Source: Akkermansiaceae bacterium (lineage in GTDB: Bacteria; Verrucomicrobiota; Verrucomicrobiia; Verrucomicrobiales; Akkermansiaceae). From it: a stretch of DNA of 39,513 nt. Made by a program: the position numbers and the translations under genes. The stretch is taken from assembly GCA_021200315.1 (NCBI GenBank), contig JAJQGU010000016.1, forward strand, positions 1 to 39,513, read 5' to 3'. This document shows positions 1-8,660 of this stretch, in pieces. The notes beneath the pieces are model-generated. The model searched no databases and was not told the origin of the DNA. It worked only from the letters and a program-made list of their open reading frames with translations. Numbering within the stretch: the first letter of the stretch is position 1; each line of letters opens with the position of its first letter.

Positions 1-88
1 GGAGGAAGCGGTGCGGTGGTACCGGAAAGCGGCAGAGCAGGGAAATATCTTCGCGGAGAATGCCTTGAAAAAGCTGGGCGTCAAGTGA
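1..88 (+). CDS. Sel1-like repeat protein, C-terminal fragment
   Basis: An open frame enters from the left edge and stops with TGA at 86-88, giving 28 residues. They include AVRWYRKAAEQG followed by A-E-N-A-L-K-K-L, which fits the end of a Sel1-like (TPR-type) repeat: a W-Y/R-K-A-A-E-Q-G helix and an A-x-x-x-L-x-x-L helix. Such proteins are helical scaffolds for protein-protein contacts, often secreted or periplasmic. Only the last repeat is inside the window, so the partner, start and localisation cannot be judged. It lies 151 bp upstream of uppP in the same direction, and no strong terminator is visible between them. Confidence 0.75.
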   Translation, partial: EEAVRWYRKAAEQGNIFAENALKKLGVK

Positions 89-227
89 GAGGCGGAATAA
101 AAACGCAGGGAGCGCCTCGCGATCGGTTCCGGGCGGCGTGTTTATTTCCCCTCTCGGTTGATTTTCCGCTCCCTCTGGGAGTCGGCCGCGGGATTTGTGA
201 TTGACCGGGGAGCCGCCCTGGCGTAAA

Positions 228-239
228 TATATTCGCGCA
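228..239 (+). promoter_or_regulatory. Possible leaderless -10 element of uppP
   Basis: TATATT at 228-233 matches the -10 consensus at five of six positions. It ends six bases before the ATG at 240, so transcription would start on the ATG. The only good -35 (TTGACC, 201-206) is 21 nt away, which is too far for a standard sigma-70 promoter, so this is less secure than the other sites of this type in the window. Confidence 0.35.
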
Positions 240-1124
240 ATGACTACATGGGATGCCATTATCATGGGAATTGTGGAAGGGCTGACGGAATATCTGCCCG
301 TCAGCTCAACCGGGCATTTGATCATTACGCAGTATCTGCTGGGGCTGCCCGCGACGAAGGCGGTCAAGGCGTTTGAGGTCTGTATTCAGAGCGGCGCCAT
401 TCTGGCGGTGCTGAGCATTTATTTCGGGCGGGTCTCATCGGTGTTCAAAGGATTGGCCGGCAAGAGCCCGGAGGGACTGCGCCTTCTGGTGAACCTGCTT
501 TTCGGCTTCCTGCCGGCGGCCGTGCTCGGTCTGGCGCTGCACAAATGGATCAAGACGTATTTGTTTACGGCCGAGACCGTGGCGGCTACATGGGCCTTGG
601 GCGGCCTCGCCATACTTTTCTACGTGCGTTTCCGCAGCAAAAAACAGCAGGGAAACGGCGGCCGGCCGCTGGAGGCCATGACATGGAAGGACGCGCTGGC
701 CATAGGGCTGCTGCAGTGCATCGCGATGTGTCCGGGCACGAGCCGCAGCCTCATGACCATGCTGGGCGGCATGTTTGTGGGGCTCAGCGTCTCCGCCGCC
801 GTGGAATTCAGCTTTCTGCTCGGGCTGGTGACTTTGGGCGCCGCCACTGTCTTTGACGCATGGGACGCCGGGGCGGACATGGTCAATGAACTGGGCGCGG
901 CGGCTCTCGTCGTGGGAACGGTGGTGTCCTGGGCTTCAGCCTGGGCCGCGGTCAAATGGATGGTGGGCTATCTGCAGAGGCACAGCCTGGCCTTGTTTGG
1001 CTGGTATCGGCTTGCCGCCGCCATCGTGCTGGCGTTTCTCATCGCCCGGGGTCTCAGCGTGGAGCGGGAGGAAACGCCCGATCTCCGGGAGAACCCGGCT
1101 GCGGTTTCTGTGGAAAAATTCTGA
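240..1124 (+). CDS. uppP: Undecaprenyl-diphosphatase UppP (BacA family)
   Basis: Integral membrane phosphatase that removes one phosphate from undecaprenyl diphosphate, regenerating the lipid carrier for peptidoglycan and surface glycans; the family also gives bacitracin tolerance. The 294-residue product carries motif 1, EGLTEYLPVSSTGH, at residues 13-26 with the conserved Glu13/Glu17 and His26, and motif 2, PGTSRS, at residues 165-170 with the conserved Arg. Several hydrophobic helices fill the rest, and the charged C-terminal tail makes it slightly longer than usual. The ATG at 240 is preferred over an in-frame TTG at 201 because motif 1 then has its usual N-terminal position. hprK follows after 25 bp and is probably co-transcribed. 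Confidence 0.95.
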   Translation: MTTWDAIIMGIVEGLTEYLPVSSTGHLIITQYLLGLPATKAVKAFEVCIQSGAILAVLSIYFGRVSSVFKGLAGKSPEGLRLLVNLLFGFLPAAVLGLALHKWIKTYLFTAETVAATWALGGLAILFYVRFRSKKQQGNGGRPLEAMTWKDALAIGLLQCIAMCPGTSRSLMTMLGGMFVGLSVSAAVEFSFLLGLVTLGAATVFDAWDAGADMVNELGAAALVVGTVVSWASAWAAVKWMVGYLQRHSLALFGWYRLAAAIVLAFLIARGLSVEREETPDLRENPAAVSVEKF

Positions 1125-1149
1125 CGGCGGCGCCCCGCTTTTCGAGCCC

Positions 1150-2127
1150 ATGAACATTCCTCTCAAACTTTCGGACGTGAAGACCGTGCAGCAGGTCTCC
1201 GTCAAAAATTTCTACGACGCCAATCACGAGCAGCTTCAGCTTCGCCTCCTGAACAGCCCGAAGGGTTTTTCCCGCCCCATCACCGTGCCTTCCATCAACC
1301 GCCCCGGGCTTGCCCTGTCCGGGTTTTATGAGCATTTTGAGCATCGGCGCATACAAGTCTTCGGCGCGGCGGAGGTGGCGTACATTCAATCCCTGCCCGA
1401 GGATATGCGGCGATCGCGCCTGGAGGCCGTGTTTCGCGGTGATACGCCCTGTATCATTTTTGCGAGAGGCATGGCGGCGCCGGAGGATGTGTTTGAACTG
1501 GCCGATCGCTACTCCGTGTGTGTATTCATGACTGACCTGGTGACCATCAAGTTTGTGAACGCCGCCACCATCATCCTGGAAAAGGCGTTTGCCGAGAGCA
1601 CGACCGCGCATGGCTGCATGGTGGATCTTCGGGGGCTGGGTGTGCTGATCGTGGGTGAAAGCGGCGTGGGCAAAAGCGAAGCCGCGTTGGGCCTGGTGGA
1701 GCACGGCGTAGGCTCCCTGGTGGCTGATGACATTGTGCGGCTGCGCCATATTGGCGGAGATCTGGTGGCCTCGGCTCCCGAAATGAGCTATGGCTTCATC
1801 GAGGTGCGCGGCCTGGGCGTGATCAATGTGGTGACTCTCTTCGGCCTGAAGGCTTTCCGTAAAGAAAAAAGAGTCGATTTGATCATCGTGCTCAAGCCAG
1901 GCATCGATCTCGACATGGATCGGTTGGGGCTTGAACGGGAGCCCGTCAGCCTCATGGGCGTGAGGATCCCGTACGTCAAACTGCCGGTCGCTCCCGGGCG
2001 GGATACGTCCCGGCTGCTGGAAGTGGTGGCTCTTGAGCACTCCATGCGTACAGAAGGGTTTGAGATGGCCGGGGAATTCAATCGCCAGCTGCAGCGCCGG
2101 GTGGCTGAGGGCAAAAGAATGTCTTAA
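1150..2127 (+). CDS. hprK: HPr kinase/phosphorylase
   Basis: Bifunctional enzyme that phosphorylates HPr on Ser46 and removes that phosphate again; in Firmicutes this drives carbon catabolite control. The 325-residue product has the conserved His154 in TAHGCMVDLRG, a Walker A GESGVGKS at 169-176, and the family signature EVRGLGVINVVTLFG in the C-terminal half. The open frame extends far upstream over uppP, but family length (about 310-330 aa) and the position just after uppP point to the ATG at 1150. No Shine-Dalgarno is seen. The substrate gene ptsH follows 76 bp downstream, so kinase, substrate and EI are adjacent, as in many non-Firmicute HprK loci. Confidence 0.95.
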   Translation: MNIPLKLSDVKTVQQVSVKNFYDANHEQLQLRLLNSPKGFSRPITVPSINRPGLALSGFYEHFEHRRIQVFGAAEVAYIQSLPEDMRRSRLEAVFRGDTPCIIFARGMAAPEDVFELADRYSVCVFMTDLVTIKFVNAATIILEKAFAESTTAHGCMVDLRGLGVLIVGESGVGKSEAALGLVEHGVGSLVADDIVRLRHIGGDLVASAPEMSYGFIEVRGLGVINVVTLFGLKAFRKEKRVDLIIVLKPGIDLDMDRLGLEREPVSLMGVRIPYVKLPVAPGRDTSRLLEVVALEHSMRTEGFEMAGEFNRQLQRRVAEGKRMS

Positions 2128-2203
2128 GTGAAAAAAGGCTCGCTTCGCGGCCGATTTTCATGTATCATAGCCGCCCACCGATAGCCGAAATTTCGATAGA
2201 TTC

Positions 2204-2470
2204 ATGATCACCAAATCCTTCACAATCCGGAACAAGCTCGGCATTCACGCACGCCCGGCCGCGCAGTTTGTGCGTGCTGTCAGTAAGTTCGCTTCGGATG
2301 TGTCTGTGGAGCGCGAGGGCGAACGAGTGGATGGAAAGAGCATCATGGGGCTCATGATGCTGGCGGTGGGCTGCGGCATGGTGATCACCGTGACGGTGAA
2401 CGGACCCGATGAGGGAGAGTCGATGCAGGCCATTGAAAGCCTGATCGATCGTAAGTTTGACGAAGATTAA
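2204..2470 (+). CDS. ptsH: Phosphocarrier protein HPr
   Basis: Small cytoplasmic phosphocarrier of the phosphotransferase system, 88 residues, the normal length. It keeps both regulatory sites: His15 in GIHARPAA, phosphorylated by EI, and Ser46 in GKSIMGLMML, the target of HprK. It can therefore act as both a relay and a regulatory switch. It lies between hprK and ptsI; ptsI starts 26 bp downstream. The start has no purine-rich ribosome-binding site, and the preceding 76 bp contain an AT-rich segment near 2155-2170 but no promoter that I could define with confidence. Confidence 0.96.
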   Translation: MITKSFTIRNKLGIHARPAAQFVRAVSKFASDVSVEREGERVDGKSIMGLMMLAVGCGMVITVTVNGPDEGESMQAIESLIDRKFDED

Positions 2471-2496
2471 AGGCGCCAGAGGCGTGCAATTCCAGT

Positions 2497-4293
2497 ATGG
2501 CGTGCCCCCGGGACATCAAGGCGGAACGACGGCTTACGGGCATCCCCGTATCGCCGGGCGTGGCCATGGGTCCCATGCGCCTTGTCTGCGGGGGCGACAC
2601 CTCGCCGGACATCTACCCCATAACGGAGGATGAGCTGGAGGGGGAATGGGGGCGTTTCGAGGCTGCTCTGGCGCTCACGCGCGAGCAGATTGAGAATCTC
2701 AAAAAGCGGGTGACGGAGATGACAGGGGCGAAAGAGGCCGAAATTTTCGATGCGCACCTGCTTTTCCTGCTTGATAAATCGGTGATGGAATCCATTCGAA
2801 GCGAGCTGCGGGTTCGCCGGCAGAATGTGGAGGCCGTGGCATATGCCGTAATCCAGACTTACATCGAAGCCATGCGCCGGGTGGATGATCCCTATCTCCG
2901 GGCCCGGACGAGTGATTTTGAGGATGTGCTGCATCGCCTGCTTGAAAATTTGCACCATTCTTCGGCTTCTGTGGAAGCCTTTGCGCCCGCGTCCGGCGGT
3001 GCGGGAGATTCTGGGAGTGCGGGCATTGTCGGCGCCCGCGATCTCACCCCCTCGGATACGGCGGCGCTGGATACCGAAAGTGTGCTGGGGTTTGCCACCG
3101 AGTTGGGCTCCACGAATTCCCACACGGCGATTCTGGCGCGGTCGATGGGCATACCCGCCGTGGTGGGCGTGCCCCGGCTTCTTCTGGACACCTGTGAGCG
3201 GCAGTATGCTGTTCTCGATGGTTACAAGGGCGTTCTGATCTTGAATCCGGAGCCTGAGACGAAAGAATATTACGAACGCCTGCGCGCCGAGAAGAATCAG
3301 TTCTACAAGGCGTTGGAAGCCATGCACGGCTTGCCGACCGAGACGAAGGACGGGCGCCGCATGAGGCTGGCCGCCAATGTGGAATTCGCACATGAATATG
3401 CCAATGTCGTTTCCTCCGGTGCCGAGGGGGTGGGTCTCTACCGTACGGAGTTCTTCCTGTTGGGCGACCGCGGGTTCCCCGATGAAGACGAGCAGGCAGA
3501 CCACTACGCCGCGCTCGCCCGCGCATGTGCGCCGCATGAGGTGGTTTTTCGCACGTTTGACGCCGGAGGCGACAAGCTTCCCGTGGAGCAGCCTGACGCG
3601 CCGGAGGATAACCCGTTTCTGGGCTGGCGCGGCATCCGGGTTTCTCTCAGCCGTCCGGAACTCTTCAAGATCCAGCTGAGAGCCATTTTGCGGGCATCTT
3701 CCGTGGGAAAGTGCAGCATCATGTACCCGATGATTTCCGGCATCACGGAAGTGCGTCTCGCCCGTGAGCTTCTTGAAGAGTGCAAGGCCGAGCTTCGCCG
3801 GGAGGGGCGTGACTTTGACGAGCATATTCGTACGGGCATCATGATCGAGGTGCCGGGTGCCGCCGCCATCGCCGATGTTCTGGCCGACGAAGTGGACTTC
3901 TTTTCTATCGGAACCAATGATCTGACACAATACACGATTGCGGTGGACCGCGTCAATTTCCGCGTGGCGCATATGTTCCGCTCCTCGCATCCGGGTGTCA
4001 TCCGCCTCATCAACAAGACGATTGCGGACGCGTCGGCCAAAAATATCCCCACCGCCATCTGCGGTGAAATGGCCGGCGACATCGCCATGCTGCCTCTCCT
4101 GGTGGGCATGGGCGCCTCCGAACTTTCCGTGGGGGTGCATCACGTGCCCATCATCCGCTACGCTGTACGCAATCTCAATTACTGGGAATGCCGCGACATG
4201 GTGCGCGAGGCGCTTCAGGCCAAGGACAGCTCTACCATCAAGGCTCTTTCCAAGGGGCTGGCCATGCGCTCCTACCCCGATCTGTTCGATTGA
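2497..4293 (+). CDS. ptsI: PTS enzyme I (phosphoenolpyruvate-protein phosphotransferase)
   Basis: Transfers phosphate from phosphoenolpyruvate to His15 of HPr. The 598-residue product has the family layout: an N-terminal HPr-binding helical region, the phosphohistidine domain with active His209 in STNSHTAILARSMG, and a C-terminal PEP-binding barrel with LYRTEFFLL, FSIGTNDLTQYTIAVDR and the catalytic Cys522 in AICGEMAGD. A Gly/Ala/Ser-rich insert lies near residue 165-175. It follows ptsH by 26 bp and completes uppP-hprK-ptsH-ptsI. No enzyme II gene follows; the next gene is convergent. The 183-bp gap to rarA shows only weak hairpins and no clear terminator. Confidence 0.95.
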   Translation: MACPRDIKAERRLTGIPVSPGVAMGPMRLVCGGDTSPDIYPITEDELEGEWGRFEAALALTREQIENLKKRVTEMTGAKEAEIFDAHLLFLLDKSVMESIRSELRVRRQNVEAVAYAVIQTYIEAMRRVDDPYLRARTSDFEDVLHRLLENLHHSSASVEAFAPASGGAGDSGSAGIVGARDLTPSDTAALDTESVLGFATELGSTNSHTAILARSMGIPAVVGVPRLLLDTCERQYAVLDGYKGVLILNPEPETKEYYERLRAEKNQFYKALEAMHGLPTETKDGRRMRLAANVEFAHEYANVVSSGAEGVGLYRTEFFLLGDRGFPDEDEQADHYAALARACAPHEVVFRTFDAGGDKLPVEQPDAPEDNPFLGWRGIRVSLSRPELFKIQLRAILRASSVGKCSIMYPMISGITEVRLARELLEECKAELRREGRDFDEHIRTGIMIEVPGAAAIADVLADEVDFFSIGTNDLTQYTIAVDRVNFRVAHMFRSSHPGVIRLINKTIADASAKNIPTAICGEMAGDIAMLPLLVGMGASELSVGVHHVPIIRYAVRNLNYWECRDMVREALQAKDSSTIKALSKGLAMRSYPDLFD

Positions 4294-4476
4294 AGCGTGC
4301 GGGGAATTGCAGGCGTGCGCGATGAGGGTTCTTAAAGCGAAATATCACTTTCCCGGCACGGCGGGAATACTCCAGCTTTCACTTTTCTTCGCATCATCGT
4401 GGACGCTATCGCGCTGCGTTTCCGAAACACCGCGGCATAGAATGCGCAGATGGATGCGCTTTGAAAAACAGACCCG

Positions 4477-5814
4477 CTACTCCTCCGATGATGGCGGAGG
4501 GGTGTGCGTTCTCTTCTGGCGCAGTTTGTTCCAATAGGCGAGGCGTTTGTTGAGTTCGCGCTCGAAGCCGCGTTCGGGAGGATTGTAGAATGTGCGGCGC
4601 CCCATTTGTTCGGGAAAGTAGTTCTGCCCTGAAAAGGCGTCCGGGGCGTCATGGTCATAGATGTAGCCCGCGCTGTAGCCGAGGTCTTTCATCAGCCGGG
4701 TGGGTGCGTTCAGAATGTGGGGCGGCGGCATGAGGGAACCATGCTCGCGGGCGGCATGCCGCGCGGCGCACCAGGCGCGGTCTGCGCTGTTTGATTTGGG
4801 AGCGCATCCCAGGTAGATCAGCAGTTCGGCGATGGCGAGATCGCCTTCGGGAGACCCGAGCCGCTCGTAGGCGTCCCAAGCGGAAATGGCCATTTGCAAA
4901 GCCATCGGATCGGCGAGCCCCACGTCTTCTGTCGCAAAGCGTGTCAGCCGCCTCAGCAGATAGAGGGGATCCTCCCCCCCCTCGAGCATGCGCGCCGCCC
5001 AGTAAAGAGCGGCGTCGGTGTCCGAGCCCCGCAGAGATTTATGCAGGGCGCTGATGAGATTGTAGTGTCCGTCCCGATCCTTGTCATAGACGGGCGCCCG
5101 CTGCTGGACGATCTTCATCAGTTCCGCACCGTCGAGACGCGCGTTCGGTGCGCAGAGGTTGAAGACGCTCTCCATCAAGTTGATGAGATATCGGCCATCT
5201 CCGTCTGCCAGATCGACTAAGCGATGGCGGGCTTCTGGGGCGAGGGGAAGTTTCCTCTGCAGCAGAGTTTCTGCGCGCTCGATGATGCTGTTCATGGCTG
5301 CCGTGTCCAGAGCGTGCAGCACAAATATCTTGCAGCGGGAGAGCAGGGCGCTGTTGAGTTCGAAGGATGGATTTTCTGTAGTGGCACCGACCAGAACGAC
5401 CGTGCCGTTTTCCACGTAGGGCAGAAAGCCGTCCTGCTGGGCGCGGTTGAAACGGTGGATTTCGTCGACGAATAACAGGGTGCCCTGTCCGCTCATGCGG
5501 CGTCTGGCCGCTTCGTCGAAGGCTTTCCGAAGGTCGGCCATGCCCGAGAAGACAGCCGAAAGAGAGACGAAATACATGTCGGTGCACGTGGCGAGAATGC
5601 GCGCCAGAGTCGTTTTCCCGCAGCCGGGCGGCCCCCAGAGAATCAGGCTGCTGAGCTTTCCGGAATCAGCCATGAGGCGCAGGGGGGCATTGTCGCCCAG
5701 AAGGTGCTCCTGGCCGGCCACTTCATTCAGATGTTTCGGGCGCAGGCGATCGGCCAGAGGTCTTCCCGCCAGCGATGCAAACAGGCCGTCTTCCTCCTCT
5801 CCGGCGCTTTTCAT
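4477..5814 (-). CDS. rarA: Replication-associated recombination protein A (RarA/MgsA AAA+ ATPase)
   Basis: AAA+ ATPase of the clamp-loader-like RarA/MgsA/WRNIP1 family, which acts at stalled replication forks. The 445-residue product begins with a linker containing PLADRLRPKHLNEVAGQEHLLG, then Walker A GPPGCGKTT at 61-69, Walker B LLFVDEIHRFN near 114-123, sensor region GATTENPSF, and the C-terminal tetramerisation domain with SALHKSLRGSD and DPLYLLRRLTRFA. Length and order are normal. The ATG at 5812-5814 is supported by a -10-like element ending six bases upstream. It is convergent with ptsI and reads in the same direction as the upstream cytochrome gene. Confidence 0.95.
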   Translation of the reverse strand: MKSAGEEEDGLFASLAGRPLADRLRPKHLNEVAGQEHLLGDNAPLRLMADSGKLSSLILWGPPGCGKTTLARILATCTDMYFVSLSAVFSGMADLRKAFDEAARRRMSGQGTLLFVDEIHRFNRAQQDGFLPYVENGTVVLVGATTENPSFELNSALLSRCKIFVLHALDTAAMNSIIERAETLLQRKLPLAPEARHRLVDLADGDGRYLINLMESVFNLCAPNARLDGAELMKIVQQRAPVYDKDRDGHYNLISALHKSLRGSDTDAALYWAARMLEGGEDPLYLLRRLTRFATEDVGLADPMALQMAISAWDAYERLGSPEGDLAIAELLIYLGCAPKSNSADRAWCAARHAAREHGSLMPPPHILNAPTRLMKDLGYSAGYIYDHDAPDAFSGQNYFPEQMGRRTFYNPPERGFERELNKRLAYWNKLRQKRTHTPPPSSEE

Positions 5815-5820
5815 GACTTT

Positions 5821-5849
5821 ATCTTAGCCCAACGCGCGCTTTCGGGCAA
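5821..5849 (-). promoter_or_regulatory. Leaderless-type promoter of rarA
   Basis: Read on the minus strand: TTGCCC (5849-5844), a 17-nt spacer, TAAGAT (5826-5821), then six bases and the rarA ATG. Transcription would start on the A of the ATG. The -35 and -10 each match consensus at about four of six positions; the spacing is ideal. Confidence 0.5.
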
Positions 5850-5910
5850 GAGGATGTTGTGCAGGATCCCGATGTTCATTCCTTTTCAGGGAGCCGGGCA
5901 TCCCCTCTGT

Positions 5911-8160
5911 TCAGAGGCCATGGGCTTTGCGGACGGAAGGATCGTTGATGAGCCGTTGAATGAGCTGCAGGGTGGGCTGGTGCTGCGGCTGGCGGCGGTT
6001 GGCGCGAAGCGCGGCGCTGAGCGCTTCGGCGGCTTTGCCCGATTGGATGAGGATGAGAGCCTGAAGATAGGCGTAATCGGGAGAGGAAGCGTCGAGTTCG
6101 TTGCAGCGGGAGAGATCGGCGAGAGCTCCTTCATTCAGTCCTTGGCTGTGCCGGAGGATGGCGCGGTTGTAGAGAGCCCTCAAAAAATCGGGGGCAAGCC
6201 CGATTGCCTTGTCGAGCTCGTCCAGAGCCTCGTCCCTGCGATTGAGTTCGGCGAGGCAGAGCGCTTTTTTGAAGCGCATGTCGGCATCCTGCGGGGCAAG
6301 ATTCACGGCTTCTTCCAACAAGTTCAGAGCCGCCTCATTGCGCCCGAGGCGGGACAGGAAGAGTGCGTAGTCGTGTCGGGAGACGAGCCCCGTGGGATCC
6401 CACAGGCATGCTTTGCGGTACCACTGTTCCGCCTCGTCCGTTCGTCCGGCTTCGTCAGCGAAGCGGGCGAGTTTCATGGCGCCCGGAGGCTGATCCGCCT
6501 GGAAGCGTGCAGTGGCTTCGGCTTCCTTGCGGGCGGAAACATGAGGGGCTAATCGGTGTCGTAAGCTCCATCCCGCTTCGGAACGCACCAGGCGGGAAGA
6601 ATCGCCCGAGGCGCTCAGCGCCGCTGGATCATCCAGTGCCGCCAGAATGCGCACGGCCGCCGCCCGGGCAAGGGGCGCGGCGTCTCTCAGGTGTTTGAGC
6701 GCCGCTTCGCGAACACCGGGCATTTCGGCGGCGCCGAACAGGAGTTCGAGCAACGCGGCGCGCCACGTGCCGTTTTCTTCGGCCGCGAGAGCCGCGAGAA
6801 TCTCTGCCGTACCATCTTCCTTCCCTTCGAAGGCATGCTGTACGGCCCGGGTGCGGCGCCGGGCTGCCTCGGTGTGCGGAGAGACGCCGTAGAATGCCTC
6901 CACCGTTTCGGCCGCCCGCTCGTTCGTCATGCCTTTGTGGCACGTCGTGCAGGCGTTGGGAATGCCAAGTTCGAGGCTGAGGCGGGGATCGGGCGAGTTG
7001 AAGGAGTGATCCCGCCGGGGATCCCGTGCCATGTAGAGACTCTCGGGCATATGGCATTCGACACAGCGGGCGCCCATGCTGCCGGGAGGACAGGGCGAGT
7101 GTGCTTCCGCTTTGATGACAGGTGCGTGCGTTTGCCCCACAAGGGTGCCGACCGCATGGCAGCGCAGACAGACCGCGTTGTCCTCCTGAGGAAGCTTGAG
7201 CGTGGCTGTGTGCGGGTCGTGGCAGTCGAGGCAGGTGACGCCGGCCGTTCCCATGCGGCTGAGGCGCAGCCCCGTTTCACAATAATCCTCATCTCGCTGC
7301 ATGCCGTTGGGCCAGAAGATGCCTTCCCGGGAGGGGAGTTCGAGTTTGTAGTGATCGTCGAAGCGATCGCCGGCGAGGAATGTGTCATCGAGCTCTGCTC
7401 GCCGGGAGTGGCAGGCGGCGCAGTTGTCGTGCGTCTGCTGCCGTGTGAGCGCTGCTCCGGATTTTCCGCCGGCGAGGCAGCCGGTGGCGCCGTCGGGGGC
7501 ACTTTTCAATGTATGGCATTGAATGCAGGTGACGCCGGGCTCTTTCCACGCGGAATGGTAGCGGTCTTCTGCCGCATTGTAGTTTTTGCGGAAGCCGCTC
7601 ATGTGGCACCAGGCGCACTGGGAATTCCAGTTCATGCCGCGCCCGCGCCAGTGCCCCCAGTTGCCGGCGTCACGGGCGTCGCCGCCGAAGACGTCGAACC
7701 ATTCGCGCTTCCGGACATCCCAGGCGGCGCTGGTGGTGTGGAAGCCGCCGTCGAGGGCAGGAACGAGATACTGCACGAGAGGAAACCTTCCGAGAGCAAA
7801 GCGGGCTTCCCAGTTTTTGCCGCTGGAAGGCTCGGTGACGATACGCCGCCGCTGTGCGTCAGTCTGAAGGCGGAGCTGCTCGATGCCGTTGTCGAATTTC
7901 TGGCCGTGGAATGGCTGGGAGTCATGTTTTGCGTTCAGTTCGCGAAATGCCCATGCGTGGTCGGATCCCGCCCAGTCGAGAAATTGTTTTTGATGACAAC
8001 CGCCGCATTGCATGGAGATGGGAATCTTCTGTTGATCCCAATGTGCGGATACCCCTTTGAATTTCGGAGCCGGCGCGGTTTCTGCGCCGGGGCCGCATCC
8101 GATGAGCAGCGTCAGCGCCATAAGCCCCGCGCCTGTTCTCACTGGGGCTCGAAGATGCAT
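5911..8160 (-). CDS. Octahaem c-type cytochrome lipoprotein with HEAT-like and TPR tail
   Basis: Predicted exported electron-transfer or haem-scaffold protein of 749 residues. A signal peptide ends in a lipobox (L19-I20-G21-C22), so it should be lipid-anchored. Eight CxxCH haem-binding motifs follow at residues 52, 182, 212, 247, 310, 331, 366 and 404, in the style of cytochrome c554/multihaem c nitrite-reductase-like domains. Residues about 410-545 look like HEAT-type helical repeats; about 555-735 are tetratricopeptide repeats (for example YNRAILRHSQGLNEGALADL). Fused multihaem-TPR proteins are known in PVC and related bacteria, but substrate and partners are unknown. No reductase subunit or cytochrome maturation gene is adjacent. 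The ATG at 8160 has no Shine-Dalgarno; a downstream ATG (residue 14) would leave too short a signal peptide. Confidence 0.85.
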   Translation of the reverse strand: MHLRAPVRTGAGLMALTLLIGCGPGAETAPAPKFKGVSAHWDQQKIPISMQCGGCHQKQFLDWAGSDHAWAFRELNAKHDSQPFHGQKFDNGIEQLRLQTDAQRRRIVTEPSSGKNWEARFALGRFPLVQYLVPALDGGFHTTSAAWDVRKREWFDVFGGDARDAGNWGHWRGRGMNWNSQCAWCHMSGFRKNYNAAEDRYHSAWKEPGVTCIQCHTLKSAPDGATGCLAGGKSGAALTRQQTHDNCAACHSRRAELDDTFLAGDRFDDHYKLELPSREGIFWPNGMQRDEDYCETGLRLSRMGTAGVTCLDCHDPHTATLKLPQEDNAVCLRCHAVGTLVGQTHAPVIKAEAHSPCPPGSMGARCVECHMPESLYMARDPRRDHSFNSPDPRLSLELGIPNACTTCHKGMTNERAAETVEAFYGVSPHTEAARRRTRAVQHAFEGKEDGTAEILAALAAEENGTWRAALLELLFGAAEMPGVREAALKHLRDAAPLARAAAVRILAALDDPAALSASGDSSRLVRSEAGWSLRHRLAPHVSARKEAEATARFQADQPPGAMKLARFADEAGRTDEAEQWYRKACLWDPTGLVSRHDYALFLSRLGRNEAALNLLEEAVNLAPQDADMRFKKALCLAELNRRDEALDELDKAIGLAPDFLRALYNRAILRHSQGLNEGALADLSRCNELDASSPDYAYLQALILIQSGKAAEALSAALRANRRQPQHQPTLQLIQRLINDPSVRKAHGL

Positions 8161-8227
8161 TTCAAAAGAGGCGGGCAGAGCTGGGGGGCGAATGCCTTCT
8201 CCCGGCGGGCGTCACCGTCGGACACAT

Positions 8228-8593
8228 TCAGGAAGCCGCCAAAGGCGCCCATTCGATGCGGGAGCCCTTTTCCCAGAGCTCTTCCAGCCGGTAGTGATTC
8301 CGAAGTTCCCCGGACATGATGTGAACCATCACATCCACATAATCGAGCACAGCCCACAGAGCGGCCGACGTGCGCTCCGCGTATACCGGAGCGGCCTGCA
8401 CGGCATTTTCGACCTTCCCTTCGACTTCACGAAGGAGCGCCCGCAGATGGGGAATTGAGGTGGCGGTGCACAGCACGGCGTATTCCGTGACGGACGAGCT
8501 GCCGCGCAGATCAAAGATCGCGATGTCGGACGCCTTGGAGTCATAAGCCGCCTGAGCGATGGCCTGAGCCAGTTGCCGAGAGGTTGCTGCCAT
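8228..8593 (-). CDS. rsfS: Ribosomal silencing factor RsfS
   Basis: RsfS (Iojap/DUF143 family) binds ribosomal protein uL14 and blocks subunit joining during starvation. The 121-residue product has the family core: SDIAIFDLRGSSSVTEYAVLCT, an ALLREVE helix, then WAVLDYVDVMVHIM and YRLEELW near the C-terminus. The frame is open upstream to 8659, but the extra 22 residues do not look like the family and overlap a predicted promoter, so the ATG at 8591-8593 is preferred. It sits between ftsH upstream and the cytochrome downstream, separated by 67 bp from each coding region. Confidence 0.9.
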   Translation of the reverse strand: MAATSRQLAQAIAQAAYDSKASDIAIFDLRGSSSVTEYAVLCTATSIPHLRALLREVEGKVENAVQAAPVYAERTSAALWAVLDYVDVMVHIMSGELRNHYRLEELWEKGSRIEWAPLAAS

Positions 8594-8630
8594 GATGGAT
8601 AAATGGAATGGAGAGAATTGTACCTTGGCG

Positions 8631-8659
8631 AGTATGAACCGCAGGGGAGTATCCGTCAA
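8631..8659 (-). promoter_or_regulatory. Candidate promoter of rsfS
   Basis: On the minus strand TTGACG (8659-8654), a 17-nt spacer and CATACT (8636-8631) lie directly after the ftsH stop codon. The start point would fall near 8624, giving a leader of about 30 nt before the rsfS ATG at 8593. This site argues against the longer reading frame that begins at 8659. Confidence 0.45.
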
Positions 8660-8660
8660 T

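Noticed and set aside
16..204. Plus-strand 62-residue frame at the left edge
   Set aside because: It overlaps the Sel1-repeat fragment in another frame, has low-complexity Arg/Gly composition and no homology that I recognise.
853..1149. Longer N-terminus for hprK
   Set aside because: The extra 99 codons lie over uppP, are Trp/Arg/Pro-rich as expected of an out-of-frame reading, and exceed the family length.
2467..4143. Long minus-strand frame opposite ptsI
   Set aside because: His/Arg-rich antisense shadow of a well-supported gene; no motif.
6691..8319. 542-residue plus-strand frame opposite the octahaem gene
   Set aside because: Antisense of a gene with eight haem motifs and a lipoprotein signal; no domain in the shadow.
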